This document shows, piece by piece, positions 9,013-16,781 of a stretch of 18,176 nucleotides of DNA. The position numbers and the translations under genes are program-made. Every line of letters starts with the position of its first letter. The stretch's first letter is position 1. Origin of the DNA: Pinguiococcus pyrenoidosus (Eukaryota > Sar > Pinguiophyceae > Pinguiochrysidales > Pinguiochrysidaceae); assembly GCA_019677205.1 (NCBI GenBank), contig JAAMXY010000740.1, positions 1 to 18,176 of the forward strand. Direction: 5' to 3'. The notes under the pieces are model-generated. The model saw nothing but the letters and a program-made list of their open reading frames with translations. It ran no database searches and was not told the DNA's origin.

Positions 9013-10981
9013 TTATTTGTCGTCCTTGCCTTGCGCGCCCGACGCTGCCGCGGCGCCCGACGCTGCTTTGCACTGGCTCGTCTCTGCGATGGCATCGAGC
9101 TGGCGCAGGATCCTGCTCGAGATCTCCACCTCGTCATAGGCGTCCAAGTCTTCGCAATCGATGTCGTAGAGGTCTCCCGAGCGCACGCCTTTGCCGCCAC
9201 CCGTGCCGCTCGCGTTCTTGATGTGCTTGTCGTACAGGCCATCGTAATAATTCAACATGAACTCTCCGAACCCGTTGGCGTCGTCTGTCTCCAGCAGCTT
9301 CAGCGCTTCCGCTACCCGCTCCGGCCCTAGGCGGCGATGGAGCCCCGATATCGCCCGCTCCATCCTAGCTCGCCAGTCGGGGGTCTTCTCTCTCGCCTCC
9401 GGTGACGCATAGGCCTCGACGAGGACGCTGATCCGATGCGGAAAGGGGACCTTCAACCTCAGAATGATGGGAGCGTCGCGCATTCGCCTGTCCAAGCCGC
9501 AGGGTGAAAGGGAAAGCCGGGAGAGCTTGGCGCGAATGCCGTGTACCTGTACAAGCCCGGGGGCACGCTAACTTTCCCCACATTCGGTCCCTCATCTTCT
9601 ATAAACACGGGTTGCTCCGGGTCCATCGCCGCCCATTCCTGGTTGACAAGGAAGTATGGCACATATCGGATATACGTCACCATCATGTCATCAAAAACAA
9701 AAGAAAAAGTCAAAATAAAACGCACACACACACACACACACACACACATGCGCGCGCCCGCGCGCACGCACAACCAAAGGGCCACCGACGCACCATTGCT
9801 ACCATGTTTCCAAAATGCTGGGTGCTCGGCTGAGGCTTGTGACCAACCCAGCCAAAGGCAGATCCGCAGTGATTTGCCAAGCCCTCCAGATCAATGACCT
9901 GCTTGCCAAAGCTATCCCTGAGCGCGTGCAGGACCCGGGTTTTTCCGCACCCTGTCCTCCCGCCGATGATGACCACTGTTGGCGTCCTCGGATGCCGTTG
10001 TCTAGCGGGGAAGATGATAGAGATGGGGATAAGCTTGCAAGACCACAAGCGAACTCACAGCCCCCCGTCTTCTTCACCTCCAGTCTTCCTCTGAAGCATG
10101 CTCCTCGTTCAAATCTTCCGCGGGTCGCTGCCCTTGCTTCCGCTGAAGCGCTCGCGAGTCCCCCAGGTAGCAGTACTGACCCATGCCCCAGGCACGGAAG
10201 GCCTTGTACCCCCCTGGAGAAGCGGCAGTTGCAATAAAAGACGTGTGATCTGGTGTTGCGATCCCCATCGCAAGAAGCAATCATGGCGTGCAAACCTTGC
10301 AGGGTGTGAACGCTGAGGCCGCCACGCGTCTTCATCAGAAATGCAACGGCCTTGCTTCGCATGCCACCACGCCAGCAATGCACCAAGATGCTGTCCTGTC
10401 CAGGCGTCGTCTAGCATGATAGTCCAACCCTCGTGAGCAGCAAGACACAAACATGGTCCAGAACAAGGGAAGGGGGGGAGAAGCCTCTTTTCCGCCCGGA
10501 TGCAACGCACCTGCTCGACCAAGGCTCGAGCTTCTGTGACCAGCATCTCCAGCTTGGGCCGCACCCGGTCCATGCCGATGCGCATGGCTTGCAGGCGTCC
10601 TGCTTTCTTGAATTTCGTGCCCTGCCGCCACATCTTATCAGCCGATCTGCCGCCCCCCCTCAAAGAGGGATGAAATCCCTTTTGCAGTGCTCATCTCACC
10701 ACTTCCGCACGCTCCTCGTTGTTGAAAAGCGGCAGATTGTGCGAGCCGGGGATGTGCCCGTGCTCCCACTCTGCGGGAGAGCGCACATCGATGCAGACGC
10801 ATGGCAGACGCATCCGCTCCAGAAACTCGGCCACTGCCAGCGCCTCGACCTCTTGCTTTAAGCGCCTGGAAAAGCCCTCCATGGCGCCATCGCCACACTC
10901 GTCGGGATCGCTCAGCAACCGCACAAGCTCCTCGGGGTCCTCCGGCAACGCCGCTGGCTTCTGAGCCTCCGGGTCACCCAT
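9013..10981 (-). CDS. selU: tRNA 2-selenouridine synthase, bacterial type (7 exons)
   Basis: Exons 10981-10700, 10621-10511, 10395-10296, 10213-10078, 10001-9794, 9638-9547 and 9487-9013. The six GT-AG introns are 78, 115, 82, 76, 155 and 59 nt. Every junction keeps frame, giving 467 residues (bacterial SelU is about 365). SelU (MnmH/YbbB) replaces sulfur with selenium in 2-thiouridine at the tRNA wobble base, using selenophosphate. The rhodanese domain spans about 60-180: [18 protein letters not shown] (63-80), [16 protein letters not shown], then the active-site loop [10 protein letters not shown] with Cys138, and GGYKAFRAW. The P-loop domain follows with a Walker A motif GGRTGCGKT (223-231), then [14 protein letters not shown], a QPST motif and [13 protein letters not shown]. 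The C-terminus has RISVLVEAY and a YYDGLYDKH motif. Extra parts are a 60-residue N-terminus, a linker after GGYKAF and a low-complexity Ala/Ser/Gly tail. It has no obvious organelle presequence. Confidence 0.9.
9721..9770. repeat. CA/CG alternating purine-pyrimidine tract in SelU intron 5
   Basis: A CA dinucleotide run (about 9723-9748) continues as ATG and then CGCGCGC-CCGCGCGCACGCA. Such strictly alternating purine-pyrimidine DNA is prone to the left-handed Z form. It lies inside the largest SelU intron (9793-9639). On the coding strand the intron is therefore GT-rich, followed by a T-rich tract before the acceptor. Confidence 0.9.
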
Positions 10982-11300
10982 GTTGCGCCACAACCACGCT
11001 GCACGGGCTCCGCGCACTGAAACGCCCCTAGAAGGGCCCCCCAAAGCCTCAAAATTCCCCAAAGAGCCGTGGCAGTCCGGAAGAAAGAGCGCGAGAGAAG
11101 GCGGGAAAAAGCGAGCATCAGCTGATCCCTTCGCAGGATACGCCCGCAGGTCAAAAACCCCAGCGCCCAGGTGGGTCCGTATCAGCTGATGCTCGCTCCA
11201 CCTTCAATCCACGCCCGCATGTTCCGCTCCCTCCAGACTTGGCTCGAAAAAACGCCAGCAGCACAAGGATTGAACTTCTCCTGCGGGCATAGCCTTCTCG
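10982..11300. promoter_or_regulatory. Divergent promoter region between selU and ctpA
   Basis: A 319-bp gap separates the two divergent start codons. Both promoters and 5' UTRs must lie here unless a distal exon exists. Its only striking structure is the perfect inverted repeat listed separately, which sits near the middle and is a good candidate for shared control. Confidence 0.55.
11110..11197. repeat. Perfect 17-bp inverted repeat in the divergent promoter
   Basis: The left arm AGCGAGCATCAGCTGAT (11110-11126) and right arm ATCAGCTGATGCTCGCT (11181-11197) are exact reverse complements, separated by 54 nt. The inner 10 bp of each arm, ATCAGCTGAT, is itself a palindrome built on CAGCTG, an E-box-type hexamer. 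It could be a paired operator for a dimeric factor or a stem-loop in a long 5' UTR. I cannot tell which. Confidence 0.85.
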
Positions 11301-12692
11301 ATGTTGTTGGCCGCGCCACACCAGCGCCTCGGCCGAGGCCTCTGCGTGCTCGTGCTGGCCAGCCTGGTATGCAAGGGACTTGGCTTCCGGGCGGGGCCCC
11401 CGGGAAGGCGGCCCTCGGGCCTCGAGGCCGCTACCAGGAAGCTCCGTGACGTTGCAGCTTCCGCCGTGGTGGCGCTGCCGCTGCTGGTGGGGCCGTTCTC
11501 CGCACCTGTCCTGGCGGCTCCCGGCTTGGAGGAGCAGCTGGTGAAGAACCGGGACACGCTGGAGGAGCTGTCTACGATTGTGGACAAGTTCTTCCTGTTC
11601 CGACCCAAGGTGAAGGCCTTCGACGACGCCAAGGAGGCCACGAAGAGCCAGCTGACCGGCGACGTCAGCGTGGACTACGCGCGCATCAATGTGCTGCTTC
11701 GCAACCTGGGCGACGGCTACACCCGCCTGGTCAACAAGGAGGAGTTCATGAGACTCATCCGCTTCGACGCCCTGGGAGTTGGCCTGCTCCTTGGTCCTGA
11801 CGAGGTGTCCAAGGAGTTCACCGTCATGGGGCCTCCGGTGCCCGGCAGCAGCGCGGCGCAGGCAGGCATTCACGACGGCGATTTGATCCTCTCCGTGGAT
11901 GGCCTGCGGCTGAAGGGCAAGACGCCCTTCGACCTGATCGAGCTGGTGAGCAGCAACGACGCCCCGGAGCTCAAGGTGGACGTGCAGCGGGGGGACGACA
12001 GGTTCTCGGCGGTGCTGGCGCGCAAGTTCGAGACGATCAAGAACCCGCTGGAGACCGCCGTGGACAGGGACAGGCGCATAGGCTACCTGCGGCTGAAGGA
12101 GTTCAACGCGCTGGCGCGGCCGAAGCTGAAGGAAGCGCTGCTGGACTTCCACAAGCAGGGCGTCGAGCATCTCGTGCTCGATCTCCGGGGCAACGGGGGA
12201 GGCGCGTTCCAGGAGGCCGTGGGAATTGCGGAGCTTCTGCTGGAGCCGGGCAGGTCGGTGGTCACGGTGGTCGATGGCGAAGGCCACGCGGCGAACTTCC
12301 GCACCGCGGAGGATGCGAACTCGGGGGCCGTCGTGAAGGCCACGAAGGGGATGGACCTGGTGCTGTGGACCAACTCGAGGACAGCCAGCGCGAGCGAGGT
12401 CTTGGTAGGGGCACTGCGCGACAATTGTAGAGGCGCAGTGCAGGGCACCAAGTCCTTCGGAAAGGGCATCATTCAAGGCGTCTACGGCCTGAAGGACGGC
12501 GGCGCGCTTGTCCTCACCATCGCCAGATATCAGACTCCGAGCGGCGTCTCGATACAAGGTCGTGGCATCGAGCCGGACCTGAAGACGCCGATCCCCAGAA
12601 GGCCGGTGCCCTTCGCCCCGGTACCGCTTGGCAAGGTGGACTTTTCCGGCGTGTCACAAGCCTTGACCACCTGCCAAGTGCCAACGAATTGA
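11301..12692 (+). CDS. ctpA: Plastid carboxyl-terminal processing protease (S41A, CtpA/D1 protease)
   Basis: An uninterrupted 463-residue frame. CtpA trims the C-terminal extension of the photosystem II D1 precursor in the thylakoid lumen, which permits assembly of the manganese cluster. The presequence appears tripartite: a signal peptide (about 1-28, LCVLVLASLVCKGLG), an Arg/Pro/Gly-rich transit region beginning with Phe29, and a lumen signal (about 49-72) with RKLR before a hydrophobic core, ending in APVLA before APGLEEQ. A PDZ domain follows (about 150-240; AAQAGIHDGDLILSVDG). The protease domain has LDLRGNGGG (293-301), TASASE with the probable nucleophile Ser363, and SFGKG with the probable general base Lys388; the spacing of 25 matches the family. 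The length is typical of algal CtpA with its presequence. It is divergent from selU and lies upstream of GPN2 on the same strand. Confidence 0.92.
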   Translation: MLLAAPHQRLGRGLCVLVLASLVCKGLGFRAGPPGRRPSGLEAATRKLRDVAASAVVALPLLVGPFSAPVLAAPGLEEQLVKNRDTLEELSTIVDKFFLFRPKVKAFDDAKEATKSQLTGDVSVDYARINVLLRNLGDGYTRLVNKEEFMRLIRFDALGVGLLLGPDEVSKEFTVMGPPVPGSSAAQAGIHDGDLILSVDGLRLKGKTPFDLIELVSSNDAPELKVDVQRGDDRFSAVLARKFETIKNPLETAVDRDRRIGYLRLKEFNALARPKLKEALLDFHKQGVEHLVLDLRGNGGGAFQEAVGIAELLLEPGRSVVTVVDGEGHAANFRTAEDANSGAVVKATKGMDLVLWTNSRTASASEVLVGALRDNCRGAVQGTKSFGKGIIQGVYGLKDGGALVLTIARYQTPSGVSIQGRGIEPDLKTPIPRRPVPFAPVPLGKVDFSGVSQALTTCQVPTN

Positions 12693-13151
12693 ATCCCCCC
12701 CTTTGTTTTGGTCATCATGTAGCACATGCCAGTGCATGTCGGCCGAGGCGGGCGTTGCGTCCACGCAAGCCATTTTCGCGTTTGTCGCACCCGCACCCAC
12801 CTGAGCACGGAGTCGCCTCCATTTCACGCAAGGAAGCGCCGCGTGCGGACCGACCGAAATCAGACCCCTCGACCCCTTCTTGTGCACCTTGCATCTTGCA
12901 GCTCATTTCTCCAAAGCACCGGCGGGCGCAGCTCGCGCTCCGCCGCACCGCTTTCCGCCGAAGGCTCACGAGGGTTTGCGCCCAACCGCGCCGCCTTTCC
13001 GCCCCGAAGAGCTTTGCCCAACGCTCAGGAGCCCAGATCACCGGAGCGGCAGTTCCGCCGAATGTGCAAATCCCAAGCAGAAAAGACGCGAAGCTGAAGA
13101 GTTCGTCTCTGGCGCTCTCGCCGCTCTTCGCCTCCGTTGAGAAGAGGCCCC
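12693..13151. other. Intergenic region between ctpA and GPN2
   Basis: A 459-bp gap between two genes on the same strand. It should contain the ctpA 3' UTR and the GPN2 promoter. The open frames here are short and run in several frames, with no recognisable family. I see no repeat or RNA gene. Confidence 0.5.
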
Positions 13152-14222
13152 ATGCCCATCTACGGCCAGGTGGTTCTCGGCCCGCCGGGCTCCGGCAAGA
13201 GCACGTACTGCGCCGGCATGGCGGCCTTCCTGGAGGGGCAGTTGGACCGGAGCGTGGCGGTGGTCAACATGGATCCTGGCAATGACCAGACGCCGTACCC
13301 GGCGTCCGTGGACGTCCGAGAGCTGCTGGATGCGGGGCGGGTGATGAGCGAGCTGTCGCTGGGGCCCAATGGCGCGCAGGTGTTCTGCATGGAAGAGCTG
13401 GAGAGCAACGTGGACTGGCTCGTCGAGCAGCTGCGGCCCTTCGACGCCTACTACCTCCTGCTGGACTGCCCGGGACAGGTGGAGCTCCACACGCATCACG
13501 AGAGCCTGCGGAACCTTCTCCACGGCCTGACCAAGCAGCTGGACCTGCGGCTGACGGCCGTGCACCTGGTGGACGCCGTGCACGTGGTGCAGCCGGCCAC
13601 CTTCGTGGCCGCCACCTTGACCAGCCTCACGGCCATGCTCCGCCTGGAGCTGCCGCATGTCAACGTGCTGTCCAAGGTGGATCTGCTCAAGACGCTGGCC
13701 CCCGAGGACCTGCCGTACAGTCTGCAGTACTTCGCGGACGTCAGCTGCTTGCGCGACCTTGCCGGCCTCGTCGGCCGGAGCCCCGCATCGCCTTGGGACG
13801 GACGCAAGGGCGAGGAGGAGGAAGGGGAGGAAGAGGAGGAGGAAGGGGAGGAAGGGAGGACCGACGACGAGCAGCGGAGGACGCCCAAGAGTTTCGTGCA
13901 TGCGGAGCGGTATCGACGGCTAAATGCTGCCATTTCCGAGGCGATAGAGGACTTTGGGCTGGTGAGCTACACGTTCCTCAGCATTGACGACGGAGAGACG
14001 CTGGGGCGCGTCATCGCGGCCGTGGACAAGGCAAACGGGTACAACATGATTGCGTCCATGTCGAGCAAGGGTGCGCAGTATGATGAGATGGTGCGAGCTC
14101 AGGGGCCGCCGAGCAGTATCGAGCATCTGGTAGGAGACATTGAGGACAAGTATCTGCCGGGGGCAACCGACGAGGACTCCGCGGAGGAGGCGCCGGAAGC
14201 AGGTCGCGACACGCTGAGATAG
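13152..14222 (+). CDS. GPN2: GPN-loop GTPase 2
   Basis: A 356-residue single-exon frame; the ATG at 13152 gives the conserved N-terminus PIYGQVVLGPPGSGKSTYC. GPN GTPases help assemble and import RNA polymerases; GPN2 acts with GPN1/GPN3 in the cytoplasm. The motifs are a P-loop GPPGSGKS (10-17), NMDPGND (39-45), the diagnostic Gly-Pro-Asn loop GPNGAQ (71-76), CMEELESNVDWL (79-90), G3 DCPGQVE (105-111), LRLTAVHLVDAVH (132-144), G4 SKVD (174-177) and a C-terminal VDKANGYNM. The GPPGSGKS-TYC start and the CMExLExNxDWL segment favour GPN2 over GPN1 and GPN3. The oddity is a run of mostly Glu and Gly (about 220-235) followed by a charged stretch to about 245. It is encoded by a purine-only tract and replaces a short loop of the usual protein. 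The end converges on the RBR gene. Confidence 0.93.
   Translation: MPIYGQVVLGPPGSGKSTYCAGMAAFLEGQLDRSVAVVNMDPGNDQTPYPASVDVRELLDAGRVMSELSLGPNGAQVFCMEELESNVDWLVEQLRPFDAYYLLLDCPGQVELHTHHESLRNLLHGLTKQLDLRLTAVHLVDAVHVVQPATFVAATLTSLTAMLRLELPHVNVLSKVDLLKTLAPEDLPYSLQYFADVSCLRDLAGLVGRSPASPWDGRKGEEEEGEEEEEEGEEGRTDDEQRRTPKSFVHAERYRRLNAAISEAIEDFGLVSYTFLSIDDGETLGRVIAAVDKANGYNMIASMSSKGAQYDEMVRAQGPPSSIEHLVGDIEDKYLPGATDEDSAEEAPEAGRDTLR
13809..13860 (+). repeat. Purine-only GAG/GGA tract encoding a Glu/Gly insert in GPN2
   Basis: GAGGAGGAGGAAGGGGAGG-type units with almost no pyrimidines on the coding strand. They are in frame and encode a Glu-rich run with occasional Gly. The tract probably arose by slippage and can vary in length in steps of three. 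Confidence 0.8.
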
Positions 14223-14491
14223 CAGTCATCAGGATCTTGAACGTTGCTTTCGCTGTGTCTCTCGGTTCATCGCTTCACAGCTGCTCCCGCAGGCTACTCG
14301 TGCTTCTGGTCGCCCGACCACGTTTCAGTCAAACACCGACGGCGCAGCAGGTCTTTTAGCCCCTGGCCGGCGTACGAACACTGTGGGCAGTACTACTCTT
14401 TGCCCAGCCACATCTTCCACGCGACTCTCAAGCGACATCTACTGCGCTTGTCCCTCTAGGCAGATGTGCATCGCACGGCCTCAATTGCTAG
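14223..14491. other. Convergent intergenic region (GPN2 / RBR ligase)
   Basis: A 269-bp gap between two stop codons facing each other. It should hold two 3' UTRs. I see no gene, repeat or RNA structure that I can support. Confidence 0.5.
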
Positions 14492-16054
14492 CTACAAGAG
14501 AGTAAGTTCCTGCGGTCCGAGGCCGCCTCGCCGCGGGTCATCGTCTAGGAGTCGCTGCATCTGCTCGTTTCTCTCCGCCATGTTGAGCCTGAGCTGCGCT
14601 TCTTCGTCATGTATCTGATTCACTTGCTGCAATTGATTCTCTACATCGTTGTTCTCTCCGTCCACGTCGTTGTTGTCCCCTCCCACGGCATCATAAAGCC
14701 AGGCCCCGAGGTTGAAACCCAGGTCCACGCCCGTAAGCAGGCTGATGTACGTGATGGGCCACACAACGAGGGCCCACACTTCCATCTCCTGCCAATTTCG
14801 ATAACACCTGAAGTACGCATAGACGCACGGGAAGCATGGCAGCGCACAAGCGATCCATGCCAGGGTCACCAGGCCATACAGGGCCACCATGCTCACCACG
14901 CTGATCAGGGCGACACAGAGCACCAGCGGTATGCTCAGGCAGCGCAGGCATCGGCGGTACGGCGCCGAGCTGTAGGCGTAGCCGATCCTGCAGGCGATCC
15001 ACAGCAGGATCATGACGTAGTAGCTTAAGAACAGAGCGAGAATGCTGAAGATGGTCATCGACACCGCAAACGCGGCCCCAAAAATAATCAACCCAAAGAT
15101 CCCGCGGATGATGGCATCCCAGCACTCGAAGATGTGGAGGAAGCGGATGGGCACGTCGGGAATGAACTGCTTGTTGGCGCAGCCGTTGGGGTTCTCCTCG
15201 TTGTAATGCCATGTGACCGGATCGTCCGCGTGATCGTCCGCCCGCCCCAGCAGGTCCATGTCCCGGTTGCACAGCCAGCACCAGTTACAGTTGCAGTGCT
15301 GGCAGGTCATGTGGTTGCAGCCGCCATTCTTGATGGTCGGCGCGCCACAGCGCGGGCATTTCTTGCTCAACTTGTTCACCAGCGCTTCGCTGGAGCGCTC
15401 CTGGACCGCCCGCGAGCGATTGTACTCCGCGCAGCTCATTCCCACGTGCGCGTTGGCGTGGAAGAAGCAGAACTCCCCCTCGCGCCTGCCGTACCCGCAG
15501 CGATGGCAGACCAAGGCCGGCTGCTGCGGGGAGCCCAGCACCTGCTCTTCGCACTTGGGACAGTCCCTCCAGTTCTCGTTCTCCGCGATGCGCCTGAAGC
15601 GCAGGTACTTCCGGTAGTCCTCCGGAGGCAGCAGGCGCTCGTGGTCCTCCTCGCTGGCCACGGCGGTGCACTGGTCCGTCTGGAAGTTGGGGCAGCTGGT
15701 CATCGTGTGCCCATCGCGCACGCGAGAGCTCAGGTACGAGCTCAAGCAGCTCTTGCAGAACCTGTGCGAGCAGGGCCCGCCGCTGCCTTCCAAGTTGGTG
15801 GTGGTGGCGACGTCCACGTTCTCCAGGCAGATGCCGCAGAGGATGGTCTGCGGCTTGTCAGGGATCATCGACGCAGTCCGGAGCAGATCCGGCAAAGACA
15901 CTGTCACGCCGAACGCCGTGGTGCTGAGCAGATCCGGGTCTTCTTCGGTGTCGTCGTCCTCCACGTCTCTCGCCTCTGCCACTTTCCTCTCGCCGGAGTA
16001 GGAGGTCGGCAGGCCATCTCCGAGGAGAGGCCTCCGCTCTTCGGCTCCAGACAT
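14492..16054 (-). CDS. Membrane-anchored RBR-type E3 ubiquitin ligase (RNF19-like)
   Basis: A 520-residue single-exon frame from the ATG at 16054. RBR ligases take ubiquitin from an E2 onto a RING2 cysteine and then onto the substrate. RING1 begins CGICLENVD (73-81) and continues CSHRFCKSCLSSYL (95-108). The IBR domain covers about 140-211 (CPKC at 165, CHRCGYGRREGEFCFFHANAHVGMSC). RING2 is about 233-262: CPRCGAPTIKNGGCNHMTC with the predicted catalytic Cys246, then CNWCWLC. After RING2 come several hydrophobic segments (about 314-360, 373-416 and 426-455), so the enzyme is probably anchored in a membrane such as the ER. This RBR-then-membrane order resembles RNF19A/B (dorfin). The C-terminus is Asn/Asp/Gln-rich (about 459-500). 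Cysteines in the second membrane region (FPCVYAYFRCYRNW) are unexplained. It is divergent from the DUF1499 gene. Confidence 0.9.
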   Translation of the reverse strand: MSGAEERRPLLGDGLPTSYSGERKVAEARDVEDDDTEEDPDLLSTTAFGVTVSLPDLLRTASMIPDKPQTILCGICLENVDVATTTNLEGSGGPCSHRFCKSCLSSYLSSRVRDGHTMTSCPNFQTDQCTAVASEEDHERLLPPEDYRKYLRFRRIAENENWRDCPKCEEQVLGSPQQPALVCHRCGYGRREGEFCFFHANAHVGMSCAEYNRSRAVQERSSEALVNKLSKKCPRCGAPTIKNGGCNHMTCQHCNCNWCWLCNRDMDLLGRADDHADDPVTWHYNEENPNGCANKQFIPDVPIRFLHIFECWDAIIRGIFGLIIFGAAFAVSMTIFSILALFLSYYVMILLWIACRIGYAYSSAPYRRCLRCLSIPLVLCVALISVVSMVALYGLVTLAWIACALPCFPCVYAYFRCYRNWQEMEVWALVVWPITYISLLTGVDLGFNLGAWLYDAVGGDNNDVDGENNDVENQLQQVNQIHDEEAQLRLNMAERNEQMQRLLDDDPRRGGLGPQELTLL

Positions 16055-16781
16055 GGCGCCGCCGCCGGGCTCAGCGCACGCCAAGCGCCTGCCTCGGCGG
16101 GTATCGACGCGTCAATCGCTTGCGTGCGACGCAGGCCTCGTTCCGCGCGCGCCTCCAGCGATGCGCTGCTCCTCGTATCGAAAAGACAGAGTAAGAGACC
16201 TGCCAGATGGTCCGCAGCGGGAAGTGAGACGTCGCCAGCTTGGCGGACGCGCGAGAGCGGCGTTCACTCGCAATCTCGGCGGGGCTGTTTGAAAATTTTA
16301 AAGCACCCGATTGCACCAGATTGGGGCTTCAAGTTGTGTTTTCCTGCGCTGCTTTTGAATTTTCCACATCGAACGCGCATACGCGGTGAACAAGCCCCCG
16401 TTCGTTGAACACTTGGCCACCGAAGTTAGCCGCGCAACGAAAACTGAAAATTGAGCTCCGGCCTCAAAGCCAATGGTGGAGACTCGGGGACATCTGGAAC
16501 CTTCTTGATTTGACGCTCAGTGCAAGCTGGGTTTATGGAGCCGTCCTATGAGCGTGAAAGCGATTTGACGGACACTGCTGCAGCTAGATTTGCGCGATCT
16601 TACGCACTTCGCTGCCCTTTCCCCTCTTTTTCCCGCCTTTTTGCGCGACGGACAAATCCTTTCAAACGCTACGCGTCTGACGCAAGGCGCTCAGCTGAGG
16701 ATCGGCCATCCTCTCCTTGACTCAGTGGATTGGACCGCTGCTTTCATTCTTTTTTTGGAGATCTGGATCTTTCAGGGAGCT
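16055..16781. promoter_or_regulatory. Divergent intergenic region (RBR ligase / DUF1499 gene)
   Basis: A 727-bp gap between two divergent start codons, so it should contain both promoters. It has a T/A-rich patch (about 16285-16300) and pyrimidine-rich stretches just before the DUF1499 start (16610-16650 and 16741-16757). The pyrimidine run followed by TTCAG (16770-16775) could be a splice acceptor for an untranslated leader exon. No gene is recognised. Confidence 0.45.

Noticed and set aside
8422-9330. Plus-strand 302-codon frame running into the SelU 3' exon
   Set aside because: It overlaps SelU exon 7 antisense and is low in meaningful motifs. The small two-exon membrane protein explains its left part better.
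10140-10213. A donor at GTCAGT (about 10182) ending SelU exon 4 early
   Set aside because: It would leave phase 1, which does not fit the acceptor at 10002 before the P-loop exon. The donor at 10077 gives the right phase.
11151-12557. Minus-strand 468-codon frame antisense to ctpA
   Set aside because: The opposite frame encodes a full S41 protease with Ser/Lys spacing of 25. This one is a GC-driven mirror.
15134-16408. Plus-strand 424-codon frame antisense to the RBR ligase
   Set aside because: It is a Val/Ala/Arg/His-rich mirror of the zinc-binding gene, with no domain of its own.
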